This document shows, one piece after another, positions 8,755 to 20,758 of a stretch of DNA of 64,000 nucleotides. A model generated the notes under the pieces. That model was given only the letters and a program-made list of their open reading frames with translations, was not told the origin of the DNA and did not search any database. Every line of letters starts with the position of its first letter. Position 1 is the first letter of the stretch. A program made the translations under genes and the position numbers. Source of the stretch: Streptomyces kronopolitis (GTDB lineage: Bacteria > Actinomycetota > Actinomycetes > Streptomycetales > Streptomycetaceae); contig NZ_BMND01000001.1 of NCBI RefSeq assembly GCF_014646275.1, positions 62,001-126,000 of the forward strand, given 5' to 3'.

Positions 8755-9252
8755 TCAGTCCTTGGACGAGTACCGGTACAGGATCCAGGCCGGCAGCGCG
8801 AACCAGCAGATCATGAACCAGCCCACCAGCCCCGCCACGATCCAGGGGACGGCGGAGTCGTGCAGCGCGATGCGCAGGATCAGCAGCAGCGCGGAGGTGA
8901 CCGTCGCCAGCAGGAGGACGATCCCGACCAGGGCCAGACGGGAGGCCCACAGCACCGTCTCGGACTTCAGCCGGTGCCCGGCCACCAGCCGGTGGAAGGT
9001 CACCGTGCCGACCAGCGCGCCGGTGGTGGCCGCGCCGAGCAGCACCGTCGTCACGTAGATGGCCCGGTCGGTCGGTGTGAGCGTGGCGAAGCGCGGGGTG
9101 AAGACGACGGTCAGCAGGAAGCCGAAGAGGATCTGCACGCCGGTCTGGATGACCCGCACCTCCTGGAGCAGCTCGGTCCACCGCCGGTCCGACCGCTCCT
9201 CCGGCGTCTCGTGGCGGCCGGGCGAGGTCTCCCGCGGCCCCAGCACTCCCAC
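8755..9252 (-). CDS. DUF6328 family membrane protein
   Basis: 165 residues with four predicted membrane helices. The N-terminal cytoplasmic segment holds the family-type RRWTELLQEVRVIQTGVQIL motif leading directly into helix 1, and there is a conserved FHRLVAGHR in the central loop. The start is a GTG at 9252, seven bases after the ClpC-like gene stop, with GAAGTAGG as a possible ribosome site, so it is probably co-transcribed with the unfoldase. The family has no known function. The strand is supported by the downstream terminator. Confidence 0.82.
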   Translation of the reverse strand: MGVLGPRETSPGRHETPEERSDRRWTELLQEVRVIQTGVQILFGFLLTVVFTPRFATLTPTDRAIYVTTVLLGAATTGALVGTVTFHRLVAGHRLKSETVLWASRLALVGIVLLLATVTSALLLILRIALHDSAVPWIVAGLVGWFMICWFALPAWILYRYSSKD

Positions 9253-9259
9253 CGCGCGC

Positions 9260-11806
<2,547 letters not shown>

Positions 11807-12022
11807 GTGCGTCCGTTCCGCCGCCGCGGCGCTCCCGCGGCCTGCTGCCTCGCCGGGTTCCCGGTGCGGGTGGCGCGTGCCCCGGCGGCCGGCCGGGGAG
11901 ACGCGACGCCACCGCTGACACACGGCTCCACTGCTTCAGGATCAGGGGCAACACCCCCGTCCGCACCCGGGCCGGGCCGGAGCCCGCGAGCGGCACCCGC
12001 CCCGCGGCGTCCGCGGCCGCCC

Positions 12023-14251
12023 TCACATCTCCCGGTGGATGTGGCGCAGATCGGCGCCGAGCGCGTCGAGCCAGATCACCGAGTCGAGGAGGAGGGCCGC
12101 GGAGACCGCGCGGCGCTCCCGCTCCGGCCCGTGGTGCGGCACCGGCGGGGCGAGGGCCAGCAGGCCGCGGATGTCCAGGGGTTGGGGCCCGTGGTGCGGC
12201 GCGTCGCGGTCGGCACGCAGGCGGTCGGCGAGGGCGCGGTAGTCGGCCGCCGTGTGGTCGGCCGCGTGGTGCAGCCAGGCGCCGATCTCCTGCGGCACGA
12301 TCCGGCCGGGCCGGCCGGGCAGCACCCGCCCGCCACGCCGCGCGTCCGCCCCGGCGACCAGCACCGCGGGCCAGTCCGGCTGCCCGGCGGGGTCCTCCCG
12401 CGGCTCGCACTGGTACTGGGCCAGGCTCTCCCGGGCGAGGGTCAGCGCCCGGTTGACGGCGAAGATGTCGGTGTTCCCGGCCCGTTCGACGACCTCCGTG
12501 GTGGTCTGGCCGATGGCGTCGGCGATGGCCGAGCACAGGGCCGCCATGCTCCGGCGCACCTCCCGGCCCGCGCCCCGCGGCCAGGCCACCAGCCCGCAGG
12601 CCAGCCCGATGACGCTGCCGACCAGCACATCCACCAGCCGCACCGGGGCCAGCTGCCAGGTGGACGGGGTGACCTGCGCGAACAGCGTGGCCACCACCAG
12701 CGTGAACCCGCCCTGCGCCCAGGCCAGCCCGCGCAGCGGCCCCGCGGTGAACGCCAGCAGCATGACCACCGGCAAAAGCACCGCGTACACCGTGTCCCGG
12801 TCGTGCACGGCCGCCAGCAGCCCGGCGGCCAGCACCGCGCCGACCAGGGTGCCCAGCAGCGCCTGCCGCACCGCCGACCAGGTCTCCAGCGTGGTGGTGC
12901 GGGTCAGGGTGAGCGTCGCCAGCAGCACCCAGAAGCCGTGTTGCAGGTCCAGGACCCCGGCGATGGCCCGCGCCGCGGCCAGGCCCAGCGCGAACCGGCA
13001 GGCGTTCTGGAAGATCACCGAGCGGGGGGTGAGGTGGATGGTCAGCCGCTGCCACCACAGCCGGGAGACGTGCACCCGCGCGTAGGTGAAGCTGTGCCCG
13101 GCCGGGCTGCGGTCGACGGTCCGGTCGCCGAGCAGCAGCCGGGTGGCCAGCACGAGGACCACGGCGCAGTCGGCCGCCTGCACCACCTGTGACCTGCGGC
13201 GCAGATAGACCAGCCGGTCGTCGGCGTCCAGCCGGTCCAGGGTGGCCACCGCCCGGTGGGCGCGGACGGGGGTCAGCTCCTCCTGCAGCGCCGCGGCCGA
13301 GGGCCCCTCGCCGGGCCGCAGCCGGGTGCCCCGCCGCAGGGCCGCCGCCGTGTCGCGCGCGGCGGCGGCGATGCGCGACAGCAGCGCGATCGTCTCCGGG
13401 TGGTACGCGCAATGCGGCCCGGACACCGTGTGCAGGGTCTCCAGCCGGGCCAGCAGCGTGCGGACGGCCTCGGCGGCGTGCGCCATGGCCTTGTGGGCGA
13501 GGGTGGGGGAGGCGGGCAGGTCGGCGGGCGGCACACACGACGGGCGGAGTGCCTCCCCGGCCCGGTGCGCCCGGGCCAGCGCCTGCCCGGGAAGCGGCCC
13601 GCCGTGGTGGTCGGCCAGGGCCGCGGCGGCGTCGACCGCGTCGGCCAGCAGCAGGCGGAAGGGCGGGGTCCGCGGCTCGGGCATCAGGAACCGCTGCGCC
13701 AGCGCGAGCAGGACCGCGCCCAGCAGGAAGCCGGTCAGCCGCTGGAGCAGGTCCTGCGGGGCGTACGGCGGGAAGCACGGGAGGATGTAGAGCAGCTGCA
13801 TGCCCGGGGCCGCCCCGGCGATCCGCGGCCCGGTGGTGCCCGCGTACGCCACCAGGAAGCCGATGACGAGCATGCCGACGACGGCCGACCAGGTCTGCAC
13901 GGCGAGCAGGGTGCCCAGCGTGATGAGCGCCAGCCCGGCGGGGATCGCGGTGAGGGTGGTCGCGGCGCGCTGCCGCCCCGACCCCGGGATCCGGGCCAGC
14001 GCGCCGAGCGACACCGCGGTGAAGGTGGCGTAGACCGACATCGGGGTCAGGTCGAACGCGTAGCGGCAGAGGTAGAAGGCCAGGCAGGAGGCGGTCGTCA
14101 CCCGGACGGCGTTGCCGACCACCGAGCGGTGGGCGCGCAGGGCGTGCGTGCCGCGCTCGCGCAGGTGGCGCAGTCCGCCGAGCGCCCGGCCGGGTCCGCC
14201 GGCCGGGCGCCGCGGGCCGGACGGCGGGGAGCTTCCCTGCTGCGGGTTCAC
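12023..14251 (-). CDS. FUSC family membrane protein (aromatic-acid exporter-like)
   Basis: About 742 residues. Two blocks of membrane helices (first about 60-190, second about 400-540) are each followed by a large cytoplasmic domain, the usual FUSC/YccS/AaeB layout. The second block has the characteristic ALGLAAARAIAGVL and WVLLATLTLTRTTTLETW stretch. The GTG at 14251 with nearby GTGGAGAG is the best start, though the ribosome site is close; the frame is open far upstream without sense. It is divergent from a PadR regulator at 14528, a common arrangement for phenolic-acid-responsive exporters. Substrate is inferred only from family and neighbour. Confidence 0.85.
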   Translation of the reverse strand: MNPQQGSSPPSGPRRPAGGPGRALGGLRHLRERGTHALRAHRSVVGNAVRVTTASCLAFYLCRYAFDLTPMSVYATFTAVSLGALARIPGSGRQRAATTLTAIPAGLALITLGTLLAVQTWSAVVGMLVIGFLVAYAGTTGPRIAGAAPGMQLLYILPCFPPYAPQDLLQRLTGFLLGAVLLALAQRFLMPEPRTPPFRLLLADAVDAAAALADHHGGPLPGQALARAHRAGEALRPSCVPPADLPASPTLAHKAMAHAAEAVRTLLARLETLHTVSGPHCAYHPETIALLSRIAAAARDTAAALRRGTRLRPGEGPSAAALQEELTPVRAHRAVATLDRLDADDRLVYLRRRSQVVQAADCAVVLVLATRLLLGDRTVDRSPAGHSFTYARVHVSRLWWQRLTIHLTPRSVIFQNACRFALGLAAARAIAGVLDLQHGFWVLLATLTLTRTTTLETWSAVRQALLGTLVGAVLAAGLLAAVHDRDTVYAVLLPVVMLLAFTAGPLRGLAWAQGGFTLVVATLFAQVTPSTWQLAPVRLVDVLVGSVIGLACGLVAWPRGAGREVRRSMAALCSAIADAIGQTTTEVVERAGNTDIFAVNRALTLARESLAQYQCEPREDPAGQPDWPAVLVAGADARRGGRVLPGRPGRIVPQEIGAWLHHAADHTAADYRALADRLRADRDAPHHGPQPLDIRGLLALAPPVPHHGPERERRAVSAALLLDSVIWLDALGADLRHIHREM

Positions 14252-14403
14252 CTCTCCACTATTGGCCAGCGGGTCCGCCTCTGCACCGTGCGGGCGGCCG
14301 GACCGGGGGCGGAGCACGGTGCGGGGGCCGGGCCGGGGGCGTCCGGCTGCCCGCCGCGGGTGCCGGCGCCGCGGCCCGCGGCGCCTCCCGCGAACCCGTC
14401 CGG

Positions 14404-14437
14404 GCGTCGTGTGCCCACCACCCGCGTTGCACGACGC
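14404..14437. promoter_or_regulatory. Inverted repeat, candidate PadR operator
   Basis: GCGTCGTG (14404-14411) and its exact complement CACGACGC (14430-14437), 18 nt apart, lie in the 276 nt divergent gap between the FUSC exporter and the PadR gene. A symmetrical site here fits a dimeric repressor controlling both genes. Binding is inference. Confidence 0.4.
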
Positions 14438-14527
14438 GGACCCCGGCCCCTCAGTAGTGCGCCGCCGGACGGGAGTTGGCGCGGTCCGCTCCGGTGCCGG
14501 ACGGGCCGGGACCGTACACTGCCGACC

Positions 14528-15160
14528 GTGACGCAGAAGCGGGCGGACGTGGAGAAGACCGGCGAGACGGACCGATCGGCGTTGCCGGCGACCGGCTGGG
14601 CGGTGCTGGGACTGCTCTCCTTCGGAGACGAACTGTCCGGCTACGACCTCAAGAAATGGTCGGACCGCTCGCTGCGCTTCTTCTACTGGAGCCCCTCCTT
14701 CAGCCAGATCTACGGCGAGCTGAAGCGGCTGGAGAAGGCCGGATACGTCAGCGCGCGGAGCGTCGCCCAGGAGACCGGCCACCGCGACAAGCGGGTCTAT
14801 GTGATCACCGACGAGGGGATGGCGGCGGTCCGCCACTGGGCGCGCGAGGCGCCCGTGGAGCCTCCGGTCCTCAAGCACGGGGTGATGCTGCGGCTGTGGC
14901 TGGGCCATCTGCTGGAGGCCGACCGGATGCGGGAAGTGCTGGGCCGCCACCGGGAGTACGCGGAGACCATGCGGCAGCGCGCCGAGACGGACGGGGCGGA
15001 CACCCGCGCCGGGGAGGCCGGGGCTCCGCCCTCGCTGGTCGCGAAGTGGTCGCAGCGGTACTACGCCGCGGAGCGGGATCTGGCCGACGCGATGCTCGCC
15101 GATCTCACGGAACTCGCGGAACTCACCGATCGCGACGAGCGGGGTGGCCGCCGCACCTAG
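14528..15160 (+). CDS. PadR family transcriptional regulator
   Basis: 210 residues. N-terminal winged helix (WAVLGLLSFGDELSGYDLKK, then SQIYGELKRLEKAGYV) and C-terminal helical Vir/AphA-like dimerisation region ending in a charged tail. The GTG at 14528 is chosen because the frame upstream is only composition-driven; a second GTG at 14549 is possible. Divergent from the FUSC exporter gene, which it probably represses, relieving repression when a phenolic or similar ligand binds. Confidence 0.9.
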   Translation: MTQKRADVEKTGETDRSALPATGWAVLGLLSFGDELSGYDLKKWSDRSLRFFYWSPSFSQIYGELKRLEKAGYVSARSVAQETGHRDKRVYVITDEGMAAVRHWAREAPVEPPVLKHGVMLRLWLGHLLEADRMREVLGRHREYAETMRQRAETDGADTRAGEAGAPPSLVAKWSQRYYAAERDLADAMLADLTELAELTDRDERGGRRT

Positions 15161-15220
15161 CCACGTGGCCGTTGCTCGCGGTGGCCCGGCGCCCCAACCC
15201 CCGGTCAGTCGGACGCCCGG

Positions 15221-16198
15221 TCAGCCGGCCAGCACGCGGCGGCGGCACTCGGCCGGTGTTCCCCAGGCGTCCCGCAGCGGGCGGGCCTTGCGGATCCACA
15301 GGGAGAGGGCCGGCTCCTCGGAGTACCCGAGGGCGCCGTGCAGCTGCAGTGCCGTCCGCGCCGCCGCGTGACCGGCCTCGCCCGCCGCGACCTTCGCCGC
15401 GGCCACCTCCCGGCCGGCCGACGGCGCGCCCGCGGCCAGCGCCGCCGCCGCCCCGTGGACCAGCGGCTGGGCGAACTCCAGCGCGATGAGGATGTCGGCG
15501 AGCCGGTGCTTGACCGCCTGGAACGAACCGATCGGCACCCCGAACTGGGTGCGCCGCGTGACATGCGAGACCGTCTGCGCCAGCAGGGCGCGGCCCAGGC
15601 CGAGGGACTGCGCTGCGGTGGCGAGCCGCGCGACGTCCAGGGCGTGCCCGGCGGCCGAGGTCACCGCCGGGCCCCGGGCGAGCACCGTCCCGCCCCGCGG
15701 ACGGAACAGCCGCCGGGCCGGGTCGAGCGAGGCCTGCGCCGGGCCGTGGCCCTCGGCGCGGCGCACGGTGTCGCCCTCGACGACCAGGACGGCGTCGGCG
15801 GCGTCCGCGTCCAGGGCGTACGGGCCGTCGGCGCACAGGCTGACCAGCGCCTCGCCCGCGGCGATCCGCGGCAGCCACTCGGTGGCGGCGCCCGCGTCGA
15901 GGCGCTCCAGGAACGCGGCCACCGCCACCGTCTCCACCAGCGGCCCGGGCATCACGTGCCGCCCCAACTCGGTGAAGGCGACGGTGAGTTCGGCGGGCAG
16001 CAGCCCCATCCCGCCGTGCCGGGCGGACACCGCGAGCCCGAAGACGCCCGCCTCGGCGAGCCGTCCCCACAGCGCGCGGCCCGGCTTGTGGTCCCCCGCC
16101 GCCCAGGCCCGGGCCACGGCCGGGGTGTCCGAGGCCGTCAGCAGGCCGTCCAGCGCGCGGGCGAACTCCCGCTGCTCGGTGCTCGGCAGGAACCGCAT
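15221..16198 (-). CDS. Acyl-CoA dehydrogenase, short subunit of a steroid-type heteromer
   Basis: 325 residues, shorter than the roughly 385 of ordinary acyl-CoA dehydrogenases. The N-terminal helical domain and middle sheet are reduced; the C-terminal domain keeps TQFGVPIGSFQAVKHRLAD and LQLHGALGYSEE. Its ATG shares one base with the TGA of the larger dehydrogenase gene (TGATG), so the two are co-translated. Such unequal pairs form alpha2-beta2 enzymes in actinobacterial cholesterol breakdown (FadE/ChsE/IpdE families). With IpdABC and EchA20 nearby, an IpdE1-IpdE2-like role in desaturating a C/D-ring CoA thioester is the best guess. Which subunit is which cannot be settled by eye. Confidence 0.85.
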   Translation of the reverse strand: MRFLPSTEQREFARALDGLLTASDTPAVARAWAAGDHKPGRALWGRLAEAGVFGLAVSARHGGMGLLPAELTVAFTELGRHVMPGPLVETVAVAAFLERLDAGAATEWLPRIAAGEALVSLCADGPYALDADAADAVLVVEGDTVRRAEGHGPAQASLDPARRLFRPRGGTVLARGPAVTSAAGHALDVARLATAAQSLGLGRALLAQTVSHVTRRTQFGVPIGSFQAVKHRLADILIALEFAQPLVHGAAAALAAGAPSAGREVAAAKVAAGEAGHAAARTALQLHGALGYSEEPALSLWIRKARPLRDAWGTPAECRRRVLAG

Positions 16199-17385
16199 CA
16201 CCGGCGTCCCTTCGGCAGGCCGAGCAGCCGCTCGGCGATGAGGTCGCACTGGATCTCGTTGGTGCCGGCGTAGATCGGCCCGGCGAGCGAGAAGGTGTAG
16301 CCGTCGGCCCAACGCCCGTGCGCGGGCGCCTCGTCGGCGTCGTCGGCGAGCATCCCGGCCGGTCCGAGCAGGTCCAGGGCGGTCTCGTGCAGGGCGAGGT
16401 CCAGCTCGGACCAGAAGACCTTGTTCAGGCTGGCGGCGGCGCCGAGGTCGCCCGTGGGCGCGCCGTCCTCCCCGGTGGTGAGCCGGGAGGCCTGGGCGTA
16501 GCCGAACAACTGGTAAGCGCGGGCGCCGATCACCGCGTCGGCGACCCGGTCGGTCAGCGGACCGGCGACCTCCTCGGGGGCCTCGCGCCACAGCGCGGCC
16601 AGCCGCTCGGCGGCCGCCGAGAAGCGGCCCGGGCTGCGCAGCGTCAGGCCGCGCTCGTTGCCGGCGGTGCTCATCGCGGCCCGCCAGCCCTGCCCCGGCT
16701 CGCCGATGACGTCCGCGTCGGGCACGAACACCTCGTCGAGGAAGAGTTCGGCGAAGGCGGGCTTGCCGTCCAGCCGGCCCAGCGGACGGACCGTCACACC
16801 CGGCGCGTCGAGCGGGAACATCAGGTAGGTCAGGCCCTGGTGCGGCCGGGGGGTGTGCGGGTCGCTGCGGAACAGTCCGAAGGCGCGGTCGGCGAACGCG
16901 GCCCGGGACGACCAGGTCTTCTGCCCGCTCACGAGCCAGCCGCCGGCGGTCCGGACGGCCTTCGAGCGCAGCGATGCCAGGTCCGAGCCCGCCTCCGGCT
17001 CCGACCAGGCCTGCGCCCAGATGACCTCGCCGCGTGCCATCGGGCCGAGCAGGCGGGCGCGTTGGGCGTCGGTGCCGTGTGCGAAGAGCGTCGGGGCGAG
17101 GAGCTGGATGCCGTTCTGGCTGACCCGGCCGGGGGCGCCCGCCGCGTGGTACTCCTCCTCGAAGATCAGCCACTGGACGAGCGAGGCGCCGCGGCCGCCG
17201 TGTTCCTCGGGCCAGGAGACGGCCGACCAGCGGTCCGCGGCGAGCCGGCGTTCCCACTCCCGGTGGGCCGCGAACCCCTCGGCGGTCTCCAGCGACGGCA
17301 GGGGTGCGGCGGGGACGTGGCGGGCCAGCCAGGACCGGGCCTCGTCCCGGAACTCCCGTTCCGCGGCGGTGAATTCGAGGTCCAT
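16198..17385 (-). CDS. Acyl-CoA dehydrogenase, large subunit of a steroid-type heteromer
   Basis: 395 residues with all three domains: LEFTAAEREFRDEARSWL, the FAD/substrate strand QAWSEPEAGSDLASL and the C-terminal IYAGTNEIQ. The position that is the catalytic Glu in medium-chain enzymes (Y-E-G) is Ala here. A Glu in the helix-G segment (STAGNERGLTL) is the candidate base, as in isovaleryl-CoA and steroid-type dehydrogenases. The ATG at 17385 follows an in-frame GTG at 17388. First gene of a two-gene operon with the short subunit, divergent from the SDR/thiolase pair across a KstR2-like box. Confidence 0.88.
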   Translation of the reverse strand: MDLEFTAAEREFRDEARSWLARHVPAAPLPSLETAEGFAAHREWERRLAADRWSAVSWPEEHGGRGASLVQWLIFEEEYHAAGAPGRVSQNGIQLLAPTLFAHGTDAQRARLLGPMARGEVIWAQAWSEPEAGSDLASLRSKAVRTAGGWLVSGQKTWSSRAAFADRAFGLFRSDPHTPRPHQGLTYLMFPLDAPGVTVRPLGRLDGKPAFAELFLDEVFVPDADVIGEPGQGWRAAMSTAGNERGLTLRSPGRFSAAAERLAALWREAPEEVAGPLTDRVADAVIGARAYQLFGYAQASRLTTGEDGAPTGDLGAAASLNKVFWSELDLALHETALDLLGPAGMLADDADEAPAHGRWADGYTFSLAGPIYAGTNEIQCDLIAERLLGLPKGRR

Positions 17386-17525
17386 CACACCGCCGCCCGT
17401 CGTGCGGTGGGACCTGGCGCGGTGCGGGGGCGCGGCCCGCGGAGGGGGCGGGCGGCGGGTGGTGCGCGGTGTGTGCCGGGCCGGGGCTGGTGGTCGTGGG
17501 CGGCGGGCATCCGCACTCCTTCCCT

Positions 17526-17539
17526 AACAAGTGTTTGGT
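17526..17539. promoter_or_regulatory. KstR2-type operator candidate 1
   Basis: AACAAGTGTTTGGT matches the published KstR2 consensus AnCAAGnnCTTGnT (from memory) at all but one defined position, and sits within the near-palindrome CTAACAAGTGTTTGGTAG (17524-17541). It lies in the divergent gap between the acyl-CoA dehydrogenase pair and the SDR/thiolase pair. A second copy at 23135 supports it as a real site. Confidence 0.75.
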
Positions 17540-17672
17540 AGATTAACGTACCGTCAGGAACAGCGTCGAGGCCCCCGCCCCGAGAGCTCCCGGGCGAGGA
17601 CCGGCGCGCCCCAGGGACCCGGTGGCACGCCCGCGCCGGGCCCGCACCCGGCCCCTCCCAGGAGGCTCGCGC

Positions 17673-18455
17673 ATGACCTCGCCCCCCTACGTGCCCGGCC
17701 ACCGGCTGCTCGACGGCCGGACCGCCGTCATCACCGCGGCCGCCGGCGCCGGCATCGGCGGCGCCACCGCCCGCCGCTTCCTCGAAGAGGGCGCCCGGGT
17801 GGTCCTCGGTGACCGCCACGCCCGCCGGCTGACGGAGAGCACCGAGGCGCTCGCCGAGGAGTTCGGCGCCGGCCGGGTGGCGTCCCTGCCCTGCGACGTC
17901 ACCGACGAGGACCAGGTGGGCGCCCTGCTGGCGCTGGCCGAGGAGCGCCACGGCCGCCTCGACATCGTGGTCAACAACGCCGGGCTCGGCGGCACCGCCG
18001 ACCTCGTCGAGATGACCGACGCGCAGTGGGACGCGGTCCTCGACACCACCCTGAACGGCACCTTCCGCTGCACCCGGGGCGCCCTGCGCCGGATGAAGGC
18101 GGCCGGGTGCGGCGGCGTGATCGTCAACAACGCCTCCGTCGTCGGCTGGCGCGCCCAGCGCGGCCAGGCCCACTACGCCGCGGCCAAGGCCGGTGTGATG
18201 GCGCTGACCCGCTGCGCCGCCGTGGAGGCCGCCGACCACGGCGTACGCGTCAACGCCGTCGCGCCCAGCCTCGCCATGCACCCGCATCTGGTGAAGGTGA
18301 CCACCCCCGAGCTGCTGGCGGAGCTGACCGAGCGGGAGGCGTTCGGCCGCTACGCCGAGCCCTGGGAGATCGCCACCGTCATCACCTTCCTGGCCTGCGA
18401 CTACGCCTCGTACATGACCGGGGAGACGGTGTCCGTCAGCTCCCAGCGCGCCTGA
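17673..18455 (+). CDS. Short-chain dehydrogenase/reductase, steroid C/D-ring pathway (IpdF-like candidate)
   Basis: 260 residues. Cofactor loop AGAGIGG (24-30), NNAG (101-104), catalytic Ser155, Tyr168 and Lys172 (ASVVGW, AHYAAAKAG). The ATG at 17673 has GGAGG eight bases upstream. It precedes the FadA6-like thiolase by 70 nt and is divergent from paired acyl-CoA dehydrogenases across a KstR2-like box. In Mycobacterium tuberculosis the SDR grouped with fadA6 and kstR2 (Rv3559c, IpdF) acts on a hydroxylated C/D-ring CoA thioester; length and context agree, but orthology needs a tree. Confidence 0.85.
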   Translation: MTSPPYVPGHRLLDGRTAVITAAAGAGIGGATARRFLEEGARVVLGDRHARRLTESTEALAEEFGAGRVASLPCDVTDEDQVGALLALAEERHGRLDIVVNNAGLGGTADLVEMTDAQWDAVLDTTLNGTFRCTRGALRRMKAAGCGGVIVNNASVVGWRAQRGQAHYAAAKAGVMALTRCAAVEAADHGVRVNAVAPSLAMHPHLVKVTTPELLAELTEREAFGRYAEPWEIATVITFLACDYASYMTGETVSVSSQRA

Positions 18456-18525
18456 GACGGGGAGCGCCGGTCGGCCCTTGCGCGGCCGGCCGCCGGCTCC
18501 GCAGAATCGGAACCAGGAGACCACC

Positions 18526-19683
18526 ATGTCCGAGGCCTATGTCATCGAAGCGGTCCGTACCCCGGTCGGGAAGCGGGGCGGCGGACTGTCGGCCGTCCAC
18601 CCCGCCGATCTGGGCGCCCATGTGCTGACCGCGCTGATGGCGCGCAGCGGCGTCGATCCGGCCGCCGTCGAGGATGTCGTCTTCGGCTGTCTGGACGCGG
18701 TGGGGCCGCAGGCCGGCGACATCGCCCGGACCTGCTGGCTGGCCGCCGGGCTGCCCGAGCACGTGCCGGGCGTCACCGTCGACCGCCAGTGCGGCTCCTC
18801 CCAGCAGGCCGTGCACTTCGCGGCGCAGGCCGTGCTCTCCGGCACCCAGGACCTGGTCGTCGCGGGCGGGGTGCAGAACATGTCGCAGATCCCGATCGCC
18901 TTCGCCAGCCGCCGGGCCGCCGAACCCCTGGGGCTGGCCGACGGCCCGTTCGCCGGCTCCACGGGCTGGCGGGAGCGCTACGGGGACGCGCCCGTGGACC
19001 AGTTCCACGGCGCCGAACTCATCGCCGACGCCTGGCACCTCTCCCGCACCGACATGGAGGAGTTCGCACTCCGTTCGCACCAGCGCGCCGTCCGCGCCCT
19101 CGACGAGGGCCGCTTCGACCGCGAGACCGTCCCCTACGGGGAGGTCGCCGCCGACGAGGGCCCGCGCCGCGGCACCACCCTGGCGCGGATGGCCGCCCTG
19201 CCGCCGGTCGTCCCGGGCGGCCGGCTGACCGCGGCGGTCTCCTCCCAGGTCTCCGACGGCGCGGCCGCCCTGCTCCTGGCCTCCGGCCGGGCCGTGGCCG
19301 CGCACGGCCTGACCCCGCGGGCCCGCATCCACCATCTGTCGGTGCGCGGCGAGGACCCGATCCGGATGCTGTCCGCACCGATCCCGGCGACCGCGTACGC
19401 GCTGGAGAAGGCGGGCCTGTCGATCGGCGACATCGACCTGGTCGAGATCAACGAGGCGTTCGCACCAGTGGTCCTGGCCTGGCTGAAGGAGACCGGCGCC
19501 GACCCGGAGCGGGTCAACGTCAACGGCGGCGCCATCGCCCTGGGCCATCCGCTCGGCGCGACCGGCGTCCGGCTGATGACGACGCTGCTGCACGAACTGG
19601 AGCGGACCGGCGGCAGGTTCGGCCTCCAGACCATGTGCGAGGGCGGCGGCCAGGCCAACGTCACCATCATCGAACGACTGTGA
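18526..19683 (+). CDS. fadA6: Acetyl-CoA acetyltransferase (thiolase), FadA6-like
   Basis: 385 residues. Nucleophile Cys89 (VDRQCGSSQQ), His341 (ALGHPLGATG) and second Cys371 (QTMCEGGGQ) mark a degradative thiolase. CAGGAGA precedes the ATG. In the actinobacterial steroid pathway FadA6 carries out thiolytic cleavage of the ring-opened C/D-ring dioic CoA ester after IpdAB. Context (IpdA, IpdB, IpdC, EchA20, SDRs and KstR2-like boxes) supports that role; sequence alone shows only thiolase. It converges on ipdC with a 7 nt gap and no terminator, so the two transcripts probably overlap. Confidence 0.85.
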   Translation: MSEAYVIEAVRTPVGKRGGGLSAVHPADLGAHVLTALMARSGVDPAAVEDVVFGCLDAVGPQAGDIARTCWLAAGLPEHVPGVTVDRQCGSSQQAVHFAAQAVLSGTQDLVVAGGVQNMSQIPIAFASRRAAEPLGLADGPFAGSTGWRERYGDAPVDQFHGAELIADAWHLSRTDMEEFALRSHQRAVRALDEGRFDRETVPYGEVAADEGPRRGTTLARMAALPPVVPGGRLTAAVSSQVSDGAAALLLASGRAVAAHGLTPRARIHHLSVRGEDPIRMLSAPIPATAYALEKAGLSIGDIDLVEINEAFAPVVLAWLKETGADPERVNVNGGAIALGHPLGATGVRLMTTLLHELERTGGRFGLQTMCEGGGQANVTIIERL

Positions 19684-19690
19684 CGCTCCG

Positions 19691-20758
19691 TCAGGACGAT
19701 GAACCCGGCAGCCCGGCCAGCGTGGTGTGCGCCTCGGACATGATCCGTTCCACGAGCTCCGCGCAGGACGGCAGATCCTCGATCACCCCCGCGACCTGCC
19801 CGGAGGCCATCACCCCCAGGTCGGTACGGCCCTCGACCATCGACGCCCGCAGCAGCACGGGGGTGTTGGCCGCGAGCAGGACCTGACTCCAGGTGAGGTC
19901 CCTGCCGTGCTTCATCGCCAGCCCGTCCCGGACCATCTGCGCCCAGCTCATGCCGGACAGCTTCCGGAACGCGGCGGCCCGGCGCAGCGCGTGCAGCAGC
20001 GCGGCGGTGCGCCCGGAGCGCTCCAGCGTCTCGACCAGCTCGCTGCGCAGCATCCGGTGCGGCATGCCGTCCACCTTCGTGGTGACCGTGATGTCGCCGA
20101 CGGCGGCCGCCAGATAACGGGCCTGGACGGCCGGCGGCACGGTGCTGTCCGACGTCAGCAGGAAGCGGGTCCCCATGGCGATCCCGGCCGCCCCGTAGGC
20201 CAGCGCCGCGACCAGACCCCGGCCGTCGAAGAAGCCGCCCGCGGCGATCACCGGAATGTCGACCGCGTCCACCACCTGCGGCAGCAGCACGCTCGTGGCC
20301 ACACTCCCGGTGTGCCCGCCGCCCTCGCCGCCCTGCACGACGACCGCGTCCGCGCCCCAGGCCGCGACCTTCTCGGCGTGGCGGCGGGCCCCGACCGAGG
20401 GGATGACGACGACGCCCGCGTCCTTGAGCCGGGCGATCAGCTCACGGGACGGAGCCAGGGCGAACGAGGCGACCCGTACGCCCTCCTCCACGAGGATCCG
20501 CACCCGCTCACCCGCATCGGCCGCGTCCGCCCGCAGATTGACCCCGAACGGGGCCCGGGTACGGGACGCGACCTCGCGGATCGCCGCCCGCAGCTGCCCG
20601 GTGGTCATGGTGGCCGACGCCAGGATCCCCAGGGCGCCCGCCTCGGCCGCCGCCGACACCAGCCGGGGCCCGGCCACCCAGCCCATGCCGGTCTGCACGA
20701 GCGGATGCCGCACCCCGACGAGCCGGGTCAGCGGCGTCTCGATCCGGTGCTCCGTCAT
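19691..20758 (-). CDS. ipdC: IpdC-like flavin-dependent enzyme (nitronate monooxygenase fold)
   Basis: 355 residues, the same length I recall for mycobacterial IpdC. TIM-barrel of the 2-nitropropane dioxygenase family: VQTGMGWVAGPRLVSAAAEA, the FMN-binding QGGEGGGHTG segment and the AAGGFFDGRGL / GAAGIAMGTRFL phosphate-binding strands. The ATG overlaps the ipdB stop (ATGA). In steroid degradation IpdC acts on a C/D-ring CoA thioester before ring opening. It is last in the echA20-ipdA-ipdB-ipdC operon. Confidence 0.88.
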   Translation of the reverse strand: MTEHRIETPLTRLVGVRHPLVQTGMGWVAGPRLVSAAAEAGALGILASATMTTGQLRAAIREVASRTRAPFGVNLRADAADAGERVRILVEEGVRVASFALAPSRELIARLKDAGVVVIPSVGARRHAEKVAAWGADAVVVQGGEGGGHTGSVATSVLLPQVVDAVDIPVIAAGGFFDGRGLVAALAYGAAGIAMGTRFLLTSDSTVPPAVQARYLAAAVGDITVTTKVDGMPHRMLRSELVETLERSGRTAALLHALRRAAAFRKLSGMSWAQMVRDGLAMKHGRDLTWSQVLLAANTPVLLRASMVEGRTDLGVMASGQVAGVIEDLPSCAELVERIMSEAHTTLAGLPGSSS

